DNA of 62,544 nt from Lichtheimia corymbifera B2541 (lineage: Eukaryota > Mucoromycota > Mucoromycetes > Mucorales > Lichtheimiaceae): positions 1-62,544 of the forward strand of contig JNEU01000758.1 in NCBI GenBank assembly GCA_000697475.1. Reading direction: 5' to 3'. The translations under genes were made by a program, and so were the position numbers. Under the pieces are notes generated by a model, which was not told where the DNA came from, made no database searches, and was given only the letters and a program-made list of their open reading frames with translations. Shown here one piece after another: positions 23,393 to 36,243 of this stretch; position 1 is the first letter of the stretch; every line of letters starts with the position of its first letter.

Positions 23393-24829
23393 ATAAAAGT
23401 ATCCTTAAGTAATTTCTCTTTTAAATCTACCTCATGTTGTTTGCCGTGTACTATTCATAAAGACAACCATGAATCCCTTTAGAAGAATCAGTCACGTGAT
23501 TATGAAGAAGAGGTTCTGGCTGCTGCTGATCCCCATCTCTCTTATTTTTCTAATAAATGCTAACCTTTGTACCATTTGCTTTGTTGGATTTTCATAGTCG
23601 CACGCTTTTTGACCTACTCACTGCTTGAAAGGTCCCATCACATTAATGATTGCCTGTTTTTGTTGTCAGCTGCAGTAACACGACGTCCATCGCCAAAGGG
23701 ACACGACATAATGGCGAGCTCATTTATATTGAACCAGGCCCAAGCTATTGCTTCCATGGAATGGGAGTTAAATAAATTCATATCCTCGCAGGCTGCCATA
23801 CAAGGTGGTGAGAAGTATTTATCGATTGGAAGCATTCGCGTTCATTTTGGGTTATGCAAAACAATCCGTTATACTCAACAACCAAATTGAGAGGCAGTTG
23901 TAAAGGTCTAATAGAACGTACCACGATGGGGAGCAATGCAGGGCTCTAGATGATAACAAACACTTCAAGCTCCAACCTTTGGAGCGCAAGCTCGCTCTAT
24001 CTTTGAAAGGTATGCTTGACGACGCGTCTAATCATTGCAGAGGTCACTGGTGACAACATCTTCTTTTTATAAACATGTACGTGTGAATCTTTTGTAGCAC
24101 AAAAAAAGGAATATGGGAGACAATGTCGGTTTTGAGACGTTCGAGGAGGAGGACACCATCAACGAACCACCGTCAGCATTTATCTGCACAGAAGAAGCTG
24201 AATGCAAATGGCACAGTATACTAGTGGAGGTTAGCAATCAATAGCAACAAAAGGGTCCAATCATCATCGTCCTTGATGATTTCATGGAGGAAGAGAGGAA
24301 AAGTTCCTTTTTTTGTATATGACCTGGGCACACCGTTAACCTATCAAGAACAGCGCCTATATCGGGTATATATAAGCTTCGGCTTCCGGATCACAATACA
24401 ATATTACCTTTAATTAAGTAGTAGTATGTCAATAATGGAATGATTATGTATGCCGATCACACTTTATCAACGCCGGTGGAAAGACACGAACGCATACACC
24501 CATTGAATACAGTATTAGCATAACAACCTTTGAAAAGGAAAGGGGATCTTTTTATTATTGTATCAATGTATACAAAAAGAGGAGGGAGGAGATATTTACT
24601 CCTTTGAAAAAAGAAACAATGGGCTCAGCCATGAATGACCCTTTTGATCTTTCCATTCCACAGAACAATAATCAACGACCTAGTTGGTCTAGCCTGAAAT
24701 AGCTTTCGTTTCATTTTTGGACATGCAAAGGGCGCGACTATGCAAAGCCGTTGTTCCTTTTTTTCTCTCTTTCTCCCTTAACACGCATACGTGTGTATAT
24801 GTTTCTCATCCTCTTATAATAACAATAAT
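23393..24829. other. Flank of copy E and spacer to the conserved block
   Basis: About 23568-23890 holds the block shared with 16083-16360, with a 107-residue open frame here (ILNQAQAIASMEWELN) that I do not recognise. From about 24300 on, the sequence is ordinary intergenic DNA leading to the RhoGAP gene. No RNA gene is seen. Confidence 0.4.
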
Positions 24830-27416
24830 ATGGCCAGACCGAGAGGGAAGAGCTTCACCCAACAATATCACCATCACCAACAGGAGGAGGAGGTACCACC
24901 CAGATCCATAGCGATAAACACGTCGCCCACACACACAAATAACACAGCTCCTTTTTTCTTTATTCTCGCTCTCTTTGTTTTTTCTCAGTTACCCAATCTC
25001 AACGTCCAAGTCGAATATATTAACAGCCTGCTGAAATGGAGCATTCAAGACCTGGACCACTTGATTAGCGTTTTGCGGCAACGGTATGAAGCTGCGGAGA
25101 CTTCTTGAAACAACCCCTTTTGGGAAAGCTTATGCATCGCATCACTATAGAATTGCAGCAGAGGATGCCTATGCAAACGCACTGGATAAAATTGAACGTC
25201 TACCACGCACCCCTTTCTTCATTGAGCAAACAATGTACGAGGCTGCTGTGGCTCAATATGAGATCTCGCTTAATCGGACTGTGGCGGGACGTCGTGAACT
25301 CTTGAAGGCCATGAAACTTCAGTTACAGTCGCTCAACACGTTAAGGGTAAGAATGGATGGATGAGGGAGAAAACCATGCGAATGATAATGAACGCAGATA
25401 CATTAGGATTATCAAGAACAACGACGCAAAAAGATCAGGAGCATCATGTTGGATAAGAATGCAAAGTATATGGCAGCAAGGACGGGTGATTTCTCAAAGG
25501 TACAATGGGTAATTGGTGGTGATGATGATGATAGGATTACCAACATGGTCAACTTTGTATAGCGCCAAAGACAATATCTCAACAAATGTACCGAGCTTGA
25601 TGCTGCTCAGCATGATGAACATCAACAGGCCGAACAACAAGCATTGCAACAACAACAGGAGGATAGCGACCATTCCAGTGGTGGTGGATCGGACGTGCCA
25701 CACAACAAACGAACCATGGCAGGATTCATGGCTCTCAAAACACAACTTGCCAATGTTATGAGCTCAACACATGACTATGGAACGAAGGCATCGAGGCTTA
25801 AGCGTGATATGTTGGATGCAGGTAATGGTATTATCCCTTTAGGGTGGGAGAGGAGTATTGATTTTGTGTATATAGATCGCGAGTATCGGAGAAGTGTGGC
25901 GGATTTGGAGCGTCTTCGGAAAAAGCAAGTGGATACGGCCAATCATGCTGTGAAGGTATATGCACGCCTTGCTGCTATCTTAGTGGATATTATTGGCTCA
26001 TACATCAACTTTAGCATGTAGAGGTCTTGTTCCTGGATAAGTCGGAAATATGCAAATCGGCGCTTTACAATATTCTTACGGTTGAGCAAGGAATACAAGC
26101 CAATGAATCATCAGTAGGTTATCAAACGGTGGATGGCTATTTCTAGCATGTGATCGTAATTGTTGTAACTTGCAAGTATAGCTTGTAAAGGCCATGTTTC
26201 AAACAGCCGCTGAGATGGATGGCAAGAAGGATATGGAATTTTTCAAGAGAGAATACTCCAAGCTCAAGTTTGATATACCCGAGCCGATCATGTATGATAA
26301 CCATTACCATGGACGCTTAAAAGGTATATAGGGATGGCAGGTCTTGGAAGAGGAGGCGGGTTACTGATATGAAAGGATATAGATATGCAGTTTGGGGTTG
26401 CACTGGATGTATATGCCAAGCTTCATACTACACGCAGGGTGCCTGTTTTGGTGGAACGGTGCATTCAAGCCATTGAAGAGATGGGAGGATTGGAAAAAGA
26501 GGGACTTTACCGAGTATCTGGGAGACAAAGCAGCATTGAGCAACTCAAACTGGAATTTGAACGAGACGAGAACAAGGCACAGATTCAATCATTTGATATA
26601 TTCACCATTGCATCAGTGCTCAAGATATATCTCCGGGAGCTTGAGGTGCCACTCTTCCCCTTGCAGATGCGGTTTCGTGCTGAGTATTCTGGTAAGTTTC
26701 ATAAGGAAACGGAGACAACGTGAAAACAGAAACTCAAATGATTACATGCAGCCAAAGATGATGCAACCCGATTACGAGAACTCGAATCTCGGTTACAGCA
26801 GCTATCTGATCCACATCGGTGTACACTAAAAGCTGTCGTTGAGCACCTAGCAAAGTAAGTATTACCATATCCATAGTGAAATATCATTCTGACCCTTTTT
26901 ATTTCACTCAACAGGGTCAATAGCAAGGCGAGGATGAACAAGATGAACATGCAGAACTTGGAAGTGATCTTTACACCGGCTATTTTTCATGACCATAATC
27001 AAGCTGAAGTCCCTGGGGAATGGTGCTCTGACAAGGTGTTACCCGATCTTATCTTCAATCATGAAAGACTCTTTTCTCGGGTGAATGACACCAAGGATGA
27101 AAAGACAGCTGCGGATAATAACGATATGGCTTGGCAACAACAACGACAACAATCCAACATTTCCACCGATTCAGCTAAACCATCAACATCATTACCAGTG
27201 ACAGTGGAACGATCTGATTCACGAGGAAAGAGGATACTTGCACGAAAGGATTCATTGAATGCGTTACAAAGGCCACTGCATCAACGACAAGGGTCAACTC
27301 GTACCACATCTTCTTTAAGGGACACTGAACCTGATACCCCTGAGCCATCATCACCGCCAATTTCTTCAAGACATCGGCATCAACTATCGATTAGTGATTC
27401 GTTAGCCAAAAGTTAG
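24830..27416 (+). CDS. F-BAR and RhoGAP domain protein (Rgd1-like)
   Basis: Ten exons (24830-24892, 24989-25083, 25151-25346, 25407-25499, 25563-25955, 26024-26113, 26182-26323, 26383-26691, 26752-26854, 26915-27416) close to 661 aa. Residues about 20-350 form a helical F-BAR-like region (VEYINSLLKWSIQDLDH, VLRQRIAAEDAYANAL), with a Gln-rich break in the middle. Residues about 358-540 are RhoGAP, with the arginine finger R401 in EGLYRVSG and VEVIFTP-like LEVIFTPAIF. The tail is Ser/Pro-rich. Such proteins bind curved membrane and switch off Rho GTPases in polarised growth. A 67-nt intron (25084-25150) removes an apparent frameshift in the F-BAR part. The GTPase target is unknown. Confidence 0.9.
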
Positions 27417-27843
27417 CATATGTGACGTTGGATGGACGATCCCCCTTCATTGTACTGTTTTATTAATTGTATGCCACGCGGTGCTTTTGTGTTTGTGTGA
27501 CATGGAAAGTCTCTCGCGCGAGAAGTAAAAAGTCAGGTGGGACGGAAAAGAAACGGAAGTGTACCCAAAAATCGGCGTTGTGAGTGAGATGGAATGTCAG
27601 CACGCAAAGTGTAGTTGGGATCGGCTGAGTGATTACGTTTAGGAGACAAAATCTGGGGGTGAAAGGAGAAGAGGGGATTAATACCACGTTGCCTTTTCGC
27701 GCGCATTGTTAACCGCCGCTACAAATGATATGCATTCAATTTGATAGTTTGGCACCACATGCAGTGTAACACTGAGCTCACTTTAAAAGAACCTCTCAAC
27801 CTTCCCGCGCTGCTGTTTTTCCCCTTTCTTCTTCGATAGAGGC
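27417..27843. other. Intergenic region between RhoGAP and PH genes
   Basis: No ORF of interest. The last ~100 bp before the ATG is pyrimidine-rich, as in many fungal 5' leaders. Confidence 0.4.
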
Positions 27844-28639
27844 ATGCCACATAATTATTCTACTTCAACGCTATCGCAAGACTACCAAGGCTGGCTTTTG
27901 GTATCAAAGTTGCGAAAGCAATTGTTGTGGCGTCGAACGCCGCAACGTTTTTACTGCATCCTTGATGGACAGCAGCTTTATTACTATGACAATGACGAGG
28001 TATGTGTGTATTACATCATATCAAAAGACAACCAAGCTAATAATGAATGTGGTATAGAATCCCTTGAATCAAACACCCTGTGGTATCATTGATGTGACCC
28101 GTTATCAAATCGTCGCCAACTCTCCTTCACAACGACGACTCGTATTCAACAAGCTTCCTTCAACAAGAACACTCCAACTATTATCACGACAAGCTGACCT
28201 GCCTGATCTTGTCCTGGTGGCAGAATCAGTGCAAGCCAAGGATGACTGGATCACCTACTTGTCAAATAACCACCAACACAATACGCTCGATAAATGGCTT
28301 GAACGCTTAAAGCTACATAATGACGCCCCAACTACCAACGTCATTATATCACCTTCACCTTCATCATCGTCATCATCCGACGCCAAAGTATCACCAACAT
28401 CACCATTTACAGCAACACATCAGCCACCTCCTTCCCCGTCATTTAGTTCCTTTTCCGACAATAATAACAGCCATTCTACGCCGCTCGCCAATGTTTTTCA
28501 TACGCTTGTAGCTCGGCGGAAATCAGCTGCAGTACTGCAAAACCATCAACGACGACGTTTGTCATTCGTCTCTCCTTCACTTATTGCACCAGCAGCTAGT
28601 CAAACATCTACGAATAGCAGCAAGACCACTATGGCATAG
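27844..28639 (+). CDS. PH-domain protein
   Basis: Two exons (27844-27999 and 28058-28639) give 245 aa. Residues about 14-135 fit a pleckstrin homology domain: GWLLVSKLRKQLLWRR, RFYCILDGQQLYYYDN, a GIIDV strand, and the C-terminal helix with the near-invariant Trp (KDDWITYLSN). PH domains bind phosphoinositides or proteins at membranes. The remainder is Ser/Pro-rich, with a basic segment (QRRRLSFVSPS) that could be a phosphorylation site. It follows the RhoGAP gene on the same strand, and a shared role in cortical signalling is plausible but unproven. No catalytic domain is seen. Confidence 0.85.
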
Positions 28640-28955
28640 TTGATCTATTGAGCCATATATATACACACACCCACACTTATATAACCTAATCTTGCTAGTT
28701 ACCCATTTTGAATATCTACACAACCCCACATCTACTCTCCTTTTTAGTTTTTGATTTTTTTTGTACCATAGTCAAATCAGCCTCATCCAAAACCTTTTTT
28801 TTTCTAATAAGATGAACTACACACTTGATTATTCCAACAACAACAACGATCCGATGAGAGCCATGTTTATGTAACATTTAAACGCTGTGAGTGTTTCCAA
28901 TGCGGTTTTATTTTGAAAAGACAAATGTCGAGATGAAGCGTACGCAAGATCAAAC
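28640..28955. terminator. Convergent 3' region of the PH gene and eIF5A
   Basis: The two genes converge here. T-rich runs and AT-rich sequence would suit 3' ends of both transcripts. No precise poly(A) site can be set. Confidence 0.3.
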
Positions 28956-29592
28956 TTATTTGGGAGATTCCTTGACTGTTGAAAAAGGAAAAAGAGGTGT
29001 GTGTGAGTGAAACCTGCTGCAAGTGGCACACAACAACAAATACAAGCAAAATGTACATACCAGAAAGACAGTGCTCCTCACCCATAGCGGCGACAATGCC
29101 AACAATCAAATCCTTGCCTTCATCGAAGTCGTTTTGGATTTGTTCACCAAGTTCACCCTCGGGAACCTTGACATCTTCCTTGGTCTCACCGGAATCAAGC
29201 ATCAAGGAAAGGTAACCATCCTCAATGTTGATCAACTGGTATTCACTACGCTTGATGTTGGGGACATCCATGTTGTGAGTGGAGGGAGAGACATCTTCGT
29301 ACTTCCTTTAAAACAAAACGAATCAGTAAATATCTGTAAATCCATCTCTTTCTCGCTCTTTTTGAGAAATGCCGATGATGACTTACTTTCCAGTGAAAAT
29401 GTCAATAGCGACCAAGTTAACCTTAGCGTGACCGTGCTTGCCAGTCTTGGAGGTGGACATATCAACGATCTTGCAGGGACGACCCTTGATGACGACGTGG
29501 CCGTTCTTGCGAAGAGCAGAGCACTGCATGGGGAAGGTCAAGGAGGCACCAGCATCGGCAGACTCAAAGGTATCGTGTTGTTCTTCTGACAT
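28956..29592 (-). CDS. Translation factor eIF5A
   Basis: Three exons (29592-29387, 29305-29061, 28975-28956) give 156 aa, the usual eIF5A length. The hypusine loop [11 protein letters not shown] is present with the modified lysine at K52. The C-terminal OB-fold part follows ([19 protein letters not shown]), ending SVKESPK. The last exon encodes only seven residues. eIF5A relieves ribosome stalling at poorly reacting peptide bonds such as Pro-Pro and helps termination; it needs deoxyhypusine synthase and hydroxylase for activation. A likely 5'-UTR intron (donor GTAAGTGCC near 29660, acceptor CTTTAG just before the ATG) lies upstream. Confidence 0.96.
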
Positions 29593-30611
29593 TTTTCTAA
29601 AGGGTTGCGCTTTTATCAGCTATGCTGTTGGATGTAGAAATAATACAAAACACGGCACTTACAATGAAGTAAAGTGGAAAAGAGAAAGAAGCAATTGTGG
29701 CCTGCCATCCAACTCCTCTTTTGTGAGCAACGTAAAAATTTTTAGAGCGGCGATTACGTCAAAGCCACCTCACCTACACATAACGGCATCGGGATCACCA
29801 ATGATATCTATTCAGTCCCTGACGGACGCACCTTCTCCTGTCATTCGTGCGTGTGTTTCTCCCTTGCAGTTTCTTGATTGATTCGGATCATCGTGTGTCT
29901 TTTTTTCTGGTTGGCGTGTGGGTAATTTAAATAGGTGATGATGATGTGGGTCATCCAAGAAAGAAACCAGCAGATTGCAGATTTGTTGTGATTGTCCCAT
30001 CCACTGATATCATTATACCATGTAAGGAAAGTGTTTGATCATGAGTTGTTGTTGGCATCATCATAGAAGCAGCAGCAGGAGAAGCAGCAAGCTTGTCAAC
30101 TTCGTGTAGTTTATATCGATCGTCTATCAATCTGGCATATGGAATATCCGAAAATGGACAAGTGTGACATGGATGACAATTTTGGATATTGCCATGTACA
30201 TTGATGATATTCCTGAGGATTAGCATTGATTGGGAAAGGGAGAGGAGGCTGTGAATTATACCACTCTCCTATAGCAATTGACATTTCATTGTGTGCCAAA
30301 AGTATTATCAAGATCACACCTCGATATCTTTTGGTTTATTGGTCAAATTGTAATACGAGTAACGTGGCTATAAATGTATACAAAAGAAAGAAAAGAAGAG
30401 GAGATGATGGTGTGTGTGTACGGTTGCACGTAGTTAAATATGGGTGGGTCATGGAATCTAATCAGATCAAAGAGTGGTGTGGTGGTTGTGGTGCACACAC
30501 ACATGAAAAGCGGATGCGGTGGCCGAAAGTGCCATATATTTTACAACCCCTGTTGGGATAGACCCTTTCTTCTTTCTTAACCCGCCTTCTCTTTCTCTCT
30601 ATTCCCCCCTC
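29593..30611. promoter_or_regulatory. Divergent intergenic region, eIF5A and P450 reductase
   Basis: Both flanking genes are transcribed away from this ~1-kb region, so it should hold both promoters. Near the eIF5A side is the putative 5'-UTR intron. Near the reductase side (30555-30610) is a pyrimidine-rich leader. Short ORFs within show no family features. Confidence 0.4.
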
Positions 30612-32865
30612 ATGGCTCAATCGCCACCAGCATTGGATACTTTGGATATCGTCTTTCTCGGCACCATCGGTCTCGGTACCATCGCCTGGTTTGCAAGACG
30701 CCAGATTGCCGAACGCCTCTTTGGTTCAAGTGCTGCTTCCGATGCAAAGACCAATGGTCACGCCACTCCTGCACCTCCCAAACGAGAACGCAACTTTGTA
30801 AAGATTATGCAAGAACAGGTAAATAATACCAAGCAACAAAAGAGAAGGAATAATAAGAGGATTGATTGTGCGTTATAGGGTCGTAAGGTGATCTTTTTCT
30901 ATGGTTCTCAAACGGGTACTGCTGAAGACTATGCATCACGTCTTGCCAAAGAATGCTCTCAGAAATATGGTGTCAATTGTATGACGGCTGATTTGGAATT
31001 GTACGACTTGAGCTATCTCGATACGGTTCCTGAAGATTGCTTGGTGTTCTTTGTGATGGCTACCTATGGTGAAGGCGAACCTACTGATAACGCTGTCGAC
31101 TTTTGGGATGTCTTGTCGGAGGAGGAGCCTCAATTCTCGGAAGCTGATGGCGACAAGCCTCTCCAGAACCTGAGATACTTGGTCTTTGGTCTAGGCAACA
31201 AGACTTATGAACACTACAATGCTGTTGCACGCAATGTCGATAAGCGTCTCGAAGTCCTTGGAGCTCATCGTGTCCATCCACGTGGTGAAGGTGATGATGA
31301 TGGTTCTCTCGAAGAAGACTTTTTGGCCTGGCAAGAAAATATGTGGCCCGCTTTCTGCGAAGCTCTTGGTGTGGATGAAAGTAACGCTCATTCTGGTCCT
31401 CGTCAAGCGACCTATTCTGTTGAAGAACTCGCAGACGTGAATATGGATGATGTTTATTTGGGTGAATTGGCTGAGAAACCAAAAGAGGGAGCGTAAGTAT
31501 ATATAAGGGAGATGGGAGGTGATATATATTTCATTGTTCTCATGTGCATTATCTTCCCCCCTTAGACGTATCGTGTATGATGCCAAACGTCCTTTCAATG
31601 CACCTATCGCCAGCAGTCAAGATTTATTCACCAGCACCGATCGTCATTGTTTGCACATGGAAATCGATGTTTCTGACAGCAACCTCACTTATCAAACCGG
31701 TGATCACATTGCTATTTGGCCCACCAACAGTGAAAATGAAGTCGCTCGTCTCGCATCCATTCTTGGTCTTGCCGATAAACTCGACACGGCTATCAATGTC
31801 AAGGCTATTGATCCTGCTGCCTCCAAGAAATATCCATTCCCTTGCCCTGCTACTTATCGTGCCATTTTCCGCCATTACTTGGATATCTGTGCTGCTGTGT
31901 CACGTCAATCATTGATGGCATTTGTGGAATATGCACCTACTGAAGAATCAAAGGAACGTTTGCGCCAATTGGCTAAGGATAAGGATGAATATCGTTTGAC
32001 AGTGGGCGAAGCTGTACGCAACCTCGGTGAAGTATTGGAGATTGTGGCAGGCAATGACGTGAAGCCAGGCTTTTTCTCTTCGGTGCCATTTGATTTGGTG
32101 GTGGAAAGCATTTCTCGCCTTCAACCTCGCTACTACTCCATCTCATCCTCTGCCAAGGAGAGCCCAAAGAAGATTGCTGTTACTGCTGTCACACTCAGCT
32201 ATCAACCCGATCCTACACCTCAACGTACTGTTTATGGCGTCAACACCAACTACTTGTGGCGTATCCACACTGCCTCCAAGCAACAATCCATTGACGCTGA
32301 TTTGCCAACCTATGATTTATCCGGTCCTCGTAATGCTTTGCATGGCACAAAATTACCTGTCCACGTGCGTCGATCACAATTCAAGCTTCCTCGTAACCCA
32401 ACTGTGCCTGTCATCATGGTGGGTCCTGGTACCGGTGTCGCTCCTTTCCGTGGTTTCGTGCGTGAACGTGCTTTGCAAAAGAGTGAGGGCAAGCCTGTGG
32501 GTCCTACCTTATTGTTCTTTGGTTGTCGCAATTCCGAACAAGACTTTTTGTACAAGAATGAATGGCCAGCTTTGTTCGATACACTTGGTGAATCATCCCG
32601 AATCATCACTGCTTTCTCGCGTGAAACGGCACAAAAGGTGTACGTTCAACATCGACTTCAGGAGAATGGTGAAGAGGTCTGGGGATTGTTGCAACGAGGT
32701 GCTTACATTTACGTGTGTGGTGATGCAAAGAACATGGCACGTGATGTCCAACAAACATTTGTCAACTTTGGTATCGAATTTGGAGGCCTTTCGGATGACA
32801 AGGCACATGATTTCGTAAAGAACTTGCGTAGCACCGGTCGTTACCAAGAAGACGTGTGGAGTTAA
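30612..32865 (+). CDS. NADPH-cytochrome P450 reductase
   Basis: Three exons (30612-30818, 30879-31492, 31566-32865) give 706 aa, typical for the family. An N-terminal membrane anchor (about 10-30, IVFLGTIGLGTIAWFA) is followed by the FMN domain with phosphate loop GSQTGTAED (78-86), ATYGEGEPTDN and FGLGNKTYEHY. Next come the FAD part (RYYSISSS), the NADPH site (GPGTGVAPFRG, CGDAKNMARDV), and the C-terminal DVWS with the Trp that stacks on FAD. It passes electrons from NADPH to microsomal P450s, for example those of sterol synthesis, at the ER. All key motifs are intact. No P450 gene lies in the window. Confidence 0.97.
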
Positions 32866-33121
32866 ACAATACACAATCCATAGAAGAAAAAAAAGTAGAT
32901 CCATTTTTACTTATAGTTACATATTATCTCCCTCTCTCACTCTCTCTTATCACCTATTTACGCCCACATTTGTCGATCATCCATCCCATCCCATCCCACA
33001 CTCGCTCGCTAGATCTGATATATACCTTTTCCTCTTCTCATCCTCCATTTGATTTATATTAATAATGTTTTACGAGTTCGACGAGGAAAAAAAAAACTTC
33101 ATTTATGTACTATGTATACTA

Positions 33122-36100
33122 TCATGTTTGATCCCATGCTGACAAGTTTTGTGCGTGGTAATGATGCCATTCAGCCCATTCGCCCCAATCAATAGAAGAT
33201 GGTATATCCCAAAATGGATTACTGGGTTCGTTTCTAAAGTTGGGTAATGCAGGTAAATCTTGAGCTTGCGATGCCAGAAAATTGAATTGTTGCAGTGTAA
33301 ATGCTTCTTCTGGATTCGTAATGCTTGGTGCTATACATACATATATCAAGATTGAGTACATGATATGATTGTTGCTCAATTTCTCATACCTGGTATGGTG
33401 TCACCAAAAGTCATATCTTGTTGTAGTAAAAATGTATCAATGATGGATGCAACATCCTGCGTTGCAGGTGGTAATTGTGATGATGATGGTATTGATGCTT
33501 GTTGTGTAGATGAGATTGGGTCGTTGTTGGATACAGGTGGAATGACATGTGGATAAGGAGGGTTGTAATGATGGTCGTCCATGAAATGATGATCAATATT
33601 TCGATTGTCGATAATGTTGTGCAGCAATATCCTGAGTTTGCGTGTTGTGATGGATAATTCATGTATTCGGTCAATGAGATCAATGCCTCGTTGTAAATCC
33701 TCTTTGGCTGCTTGTGCTATTTGTGGATCGCTGTTCTTTGTGTTGTACATCAGGATAAGGCTGCATTGTAGAATAGGGTATGTGCTGAAGGAGTAAGGTG
33801 TCAAAAGGAAATCGTGTGCTGTAAGCAATGATGCCATGCGAATGCCACGTGTTGCCGCACTTGTACAAATCCAAAATGATGATTGATCGGTGGGATTCGC
33901 CTTGATAAAAGGTCTATGTAGCAGAATAAGCGCCGTGAAATAAAACATCAACGTTGATCCTATCAGCAATACTATGAGTCCAGCGACACAATCCGATATG
34001 CGGGTGCTCACTTACCAATGACACCGGCAAAATAGCCATTGCTTTCATTAAAATCGGCAAAGTTGTTGGATTCTTCCTTGATAGCGTGGCTGAATGAGAA
34101 TCGCCATTCAGTCAATTCTTGATCGAGTCGTCTCACAATGCTATCACTGCCATGCATATAACTTTGCTGCTTTGCTTTGGATGTGTGCAATCCACGCCAT
34201 ATTCTACCCAAGATTTCTGATAGCTTGACGAGCTGAAGGAAAATGATGTTGAAACGTACGCTTCCCTCTATTGATGCAGGTCGATACGTTGCTGAAGGAA
34301 ATCGAGGACCAGGCCATTCATCATCGTCATCGTTATCCGGTTCATCCAACACCTCTTTCCAACTGACATTGACCTCAGGATAGGGTACATCATTATCCTA
34401 AAAAGCATTCTCAATAAACCTATTGCTATGGTTCCATCCAACCACATACCTCATCCACAATTGTCAACGGTCGACCATGCAAGGCAGCTTGAAATCGATC
34501 ACATACATAGAGTGCCCCTGCATGAATATCATAATCACGTCAGCTTACCACGTTATGGGATTCTATAATGGAAATGAATCTTACACCATGTTCTATATCT
34601 CGACTGCTTGTCATTTTCAGGGATGGGCCAATGTTCACAATTTCGATGTAATCCTAAGCCTTGAGCCTTGATCCTTTCGATTAGCTCTTATCCAAGCAAA
34701 GGTACAACACACGCATGAAGATACATACCAGGCGCACTGCCTAATAAAAAATCCGTTGTTGGTGGTTAGTACATGTCGACGACACCATCTTATCCGTGAA
34801 TAACTTACAAATCCACCCATAAGCCAAATGGTGGATGACTCGGAATCCACGTTGGCCCTTTGATTCTGGATCAGCACCAACGCTTGAATCTTGCCCAATG
34901 TGGGTTGATTAATACCATCCGAGATGATCTTTAATGCCTTTTCGAAAAAATGATCACTCCAGCCCACTGGCATATCCCATCTTGCATCAGGTGGTACGCG
35001 TCGTCGTCGTTCCTCATCCAAACTTTCACATTCTGCAAACCGTGCAGCAGCTCCAAACATAGATAAAAGGAGACACACTTGAGGATAGCTGGCAATCTTA
35101 TCGCGATATTGTAGAAGAAATTCACCCTTGTCAATCACAGGCAAAATCGGATGAACATTGGCAAAGTAGCTAAAAGAACAAAACATTTAGTTACGATAGC
35201 AACAGTAATGCATTGCATAATACTCACATTTTCAAAAGCCGTGCACTGGTATATTGATCAAGCCCTGTTGTCGTAAGGACATAATGGTGGATGCTCCTTG
35301 GTAAACGGGATATGGACATTGGTTTCCAATTGATACGAGGCACCTTATCCTCCACAGTAGAATTGATATTCGAGTTGTCCTCAACAAGCACTAACACAAA
35401 GCAGGATATAAGAGACACGTCTCTCTCCTTTGTACATGTCCTTTTCTCCCTTACCAATGTCATTTCCCACTCTACGTAGATAATGGCCTTTCCATTTCAA
35501 TCCCTTGTTATTGTCATGTAGCCGCAGCTTGTTTGAAAAGAACAAAAAGTTGTCAAGATCGCCGAGATATTTCACGCTGTCGTAACGGACACCGGGTGGA
35601 TATTGCCGAGAATGTAGCGCATCCAACTCTTCAACAAACGAATCAGAAAGCTTTGCTGGTCGACTCTTTTCATCATCATGGTTGCCATCATCATCATCAT
35701 GATCCACTCGTTTCTTTGGCTGTTGCTGATATTGGTCCAATAATCGATCAATGTCGTCAGATCCAGATAAGGCGTGGATTTTTTGTTGCAATGTAGCTAT
35801 TTTCTGTTCGAGTTTCTCTGCATAACTAAACATTAGGTTGGATGAATATGTTGTTGTGGGGGTGACACAGGATCTGCGCATAGGAAGTGCCTTACCCTTT
35901 CGGTACTCCTCGCTTTTGAGGCGGTCTATCCCCATCATTCTTAGTAAGCTTCTACGATACAAGAAGAACAGCCATGATATCCTTACCCTTCAGTGAATAC
36001 GCATTGAACGTTATACCCTTGGCAGTTGAAACAGGATTGGCCAGGAATGAAATGGCACTTGATCTTTTTTCGTTTGCACAGATCACTAACAAGGTAGATC

Positions 36101-36243
36101 GCATGAGTGGGTGGGGCCCATGTGTATGCTGTTCAAGTACAGGATAGAATGATATCATACCAAGCACGTGCTGTTCGAAGCCTCTTTTTCCCAACAAGCT
36201 TTTCAGGCGGGCTGGTTGCCTTGGAATTGTCGGTGGAGCTCAT
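33122..36243 (-). CDS. Zn2Cys6 transcription factor with fungal_trans domain
   Basis: Twelve exons (36243-36161, 36085-35987, 35951-35896, 35817-35455, 35390-35228, 35169-34809, 34740-34729, 34666-34585, 34517-34450, 34397-34016, 33959-33390, 33330-33122) close to 815 aa. The Zn cluster lies at about 27-58 (ACDLCKRKKIKC, then CFNCQGYNVQC); its first zinc ligand is split by intron 1. A leucine-zipper-like coiled coil follows (EKLEQKIATLQQKIHAL), then the fungal regulatory domain with YFANVHPILPVID, GLGLHRN, RTWWALYVCDRFQAALHGRP and DNDVPYP. This layout is shared with Cat8/FacB- and XlnR-type regulators. Exon 7 is only 12 nt. Targets cannot be predicted. Confidence 0.93.

Noticed and set aside
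25081..25130. A real frameshift in the F-BAR gene
   Set aside because: A 67-nt GT-AG intron restores the frame and improves the domain match.
29023..29589. A 188-residue plus-strand ORF across eIF5A
   Set aside because: It is antisense to a well-supported eIF5A gene and spans its intron.
32090..32818. A 242-residue frame inside the P450 reductase
   Set aside because: It overlaps the catalytic exon in another frame and has no motif.
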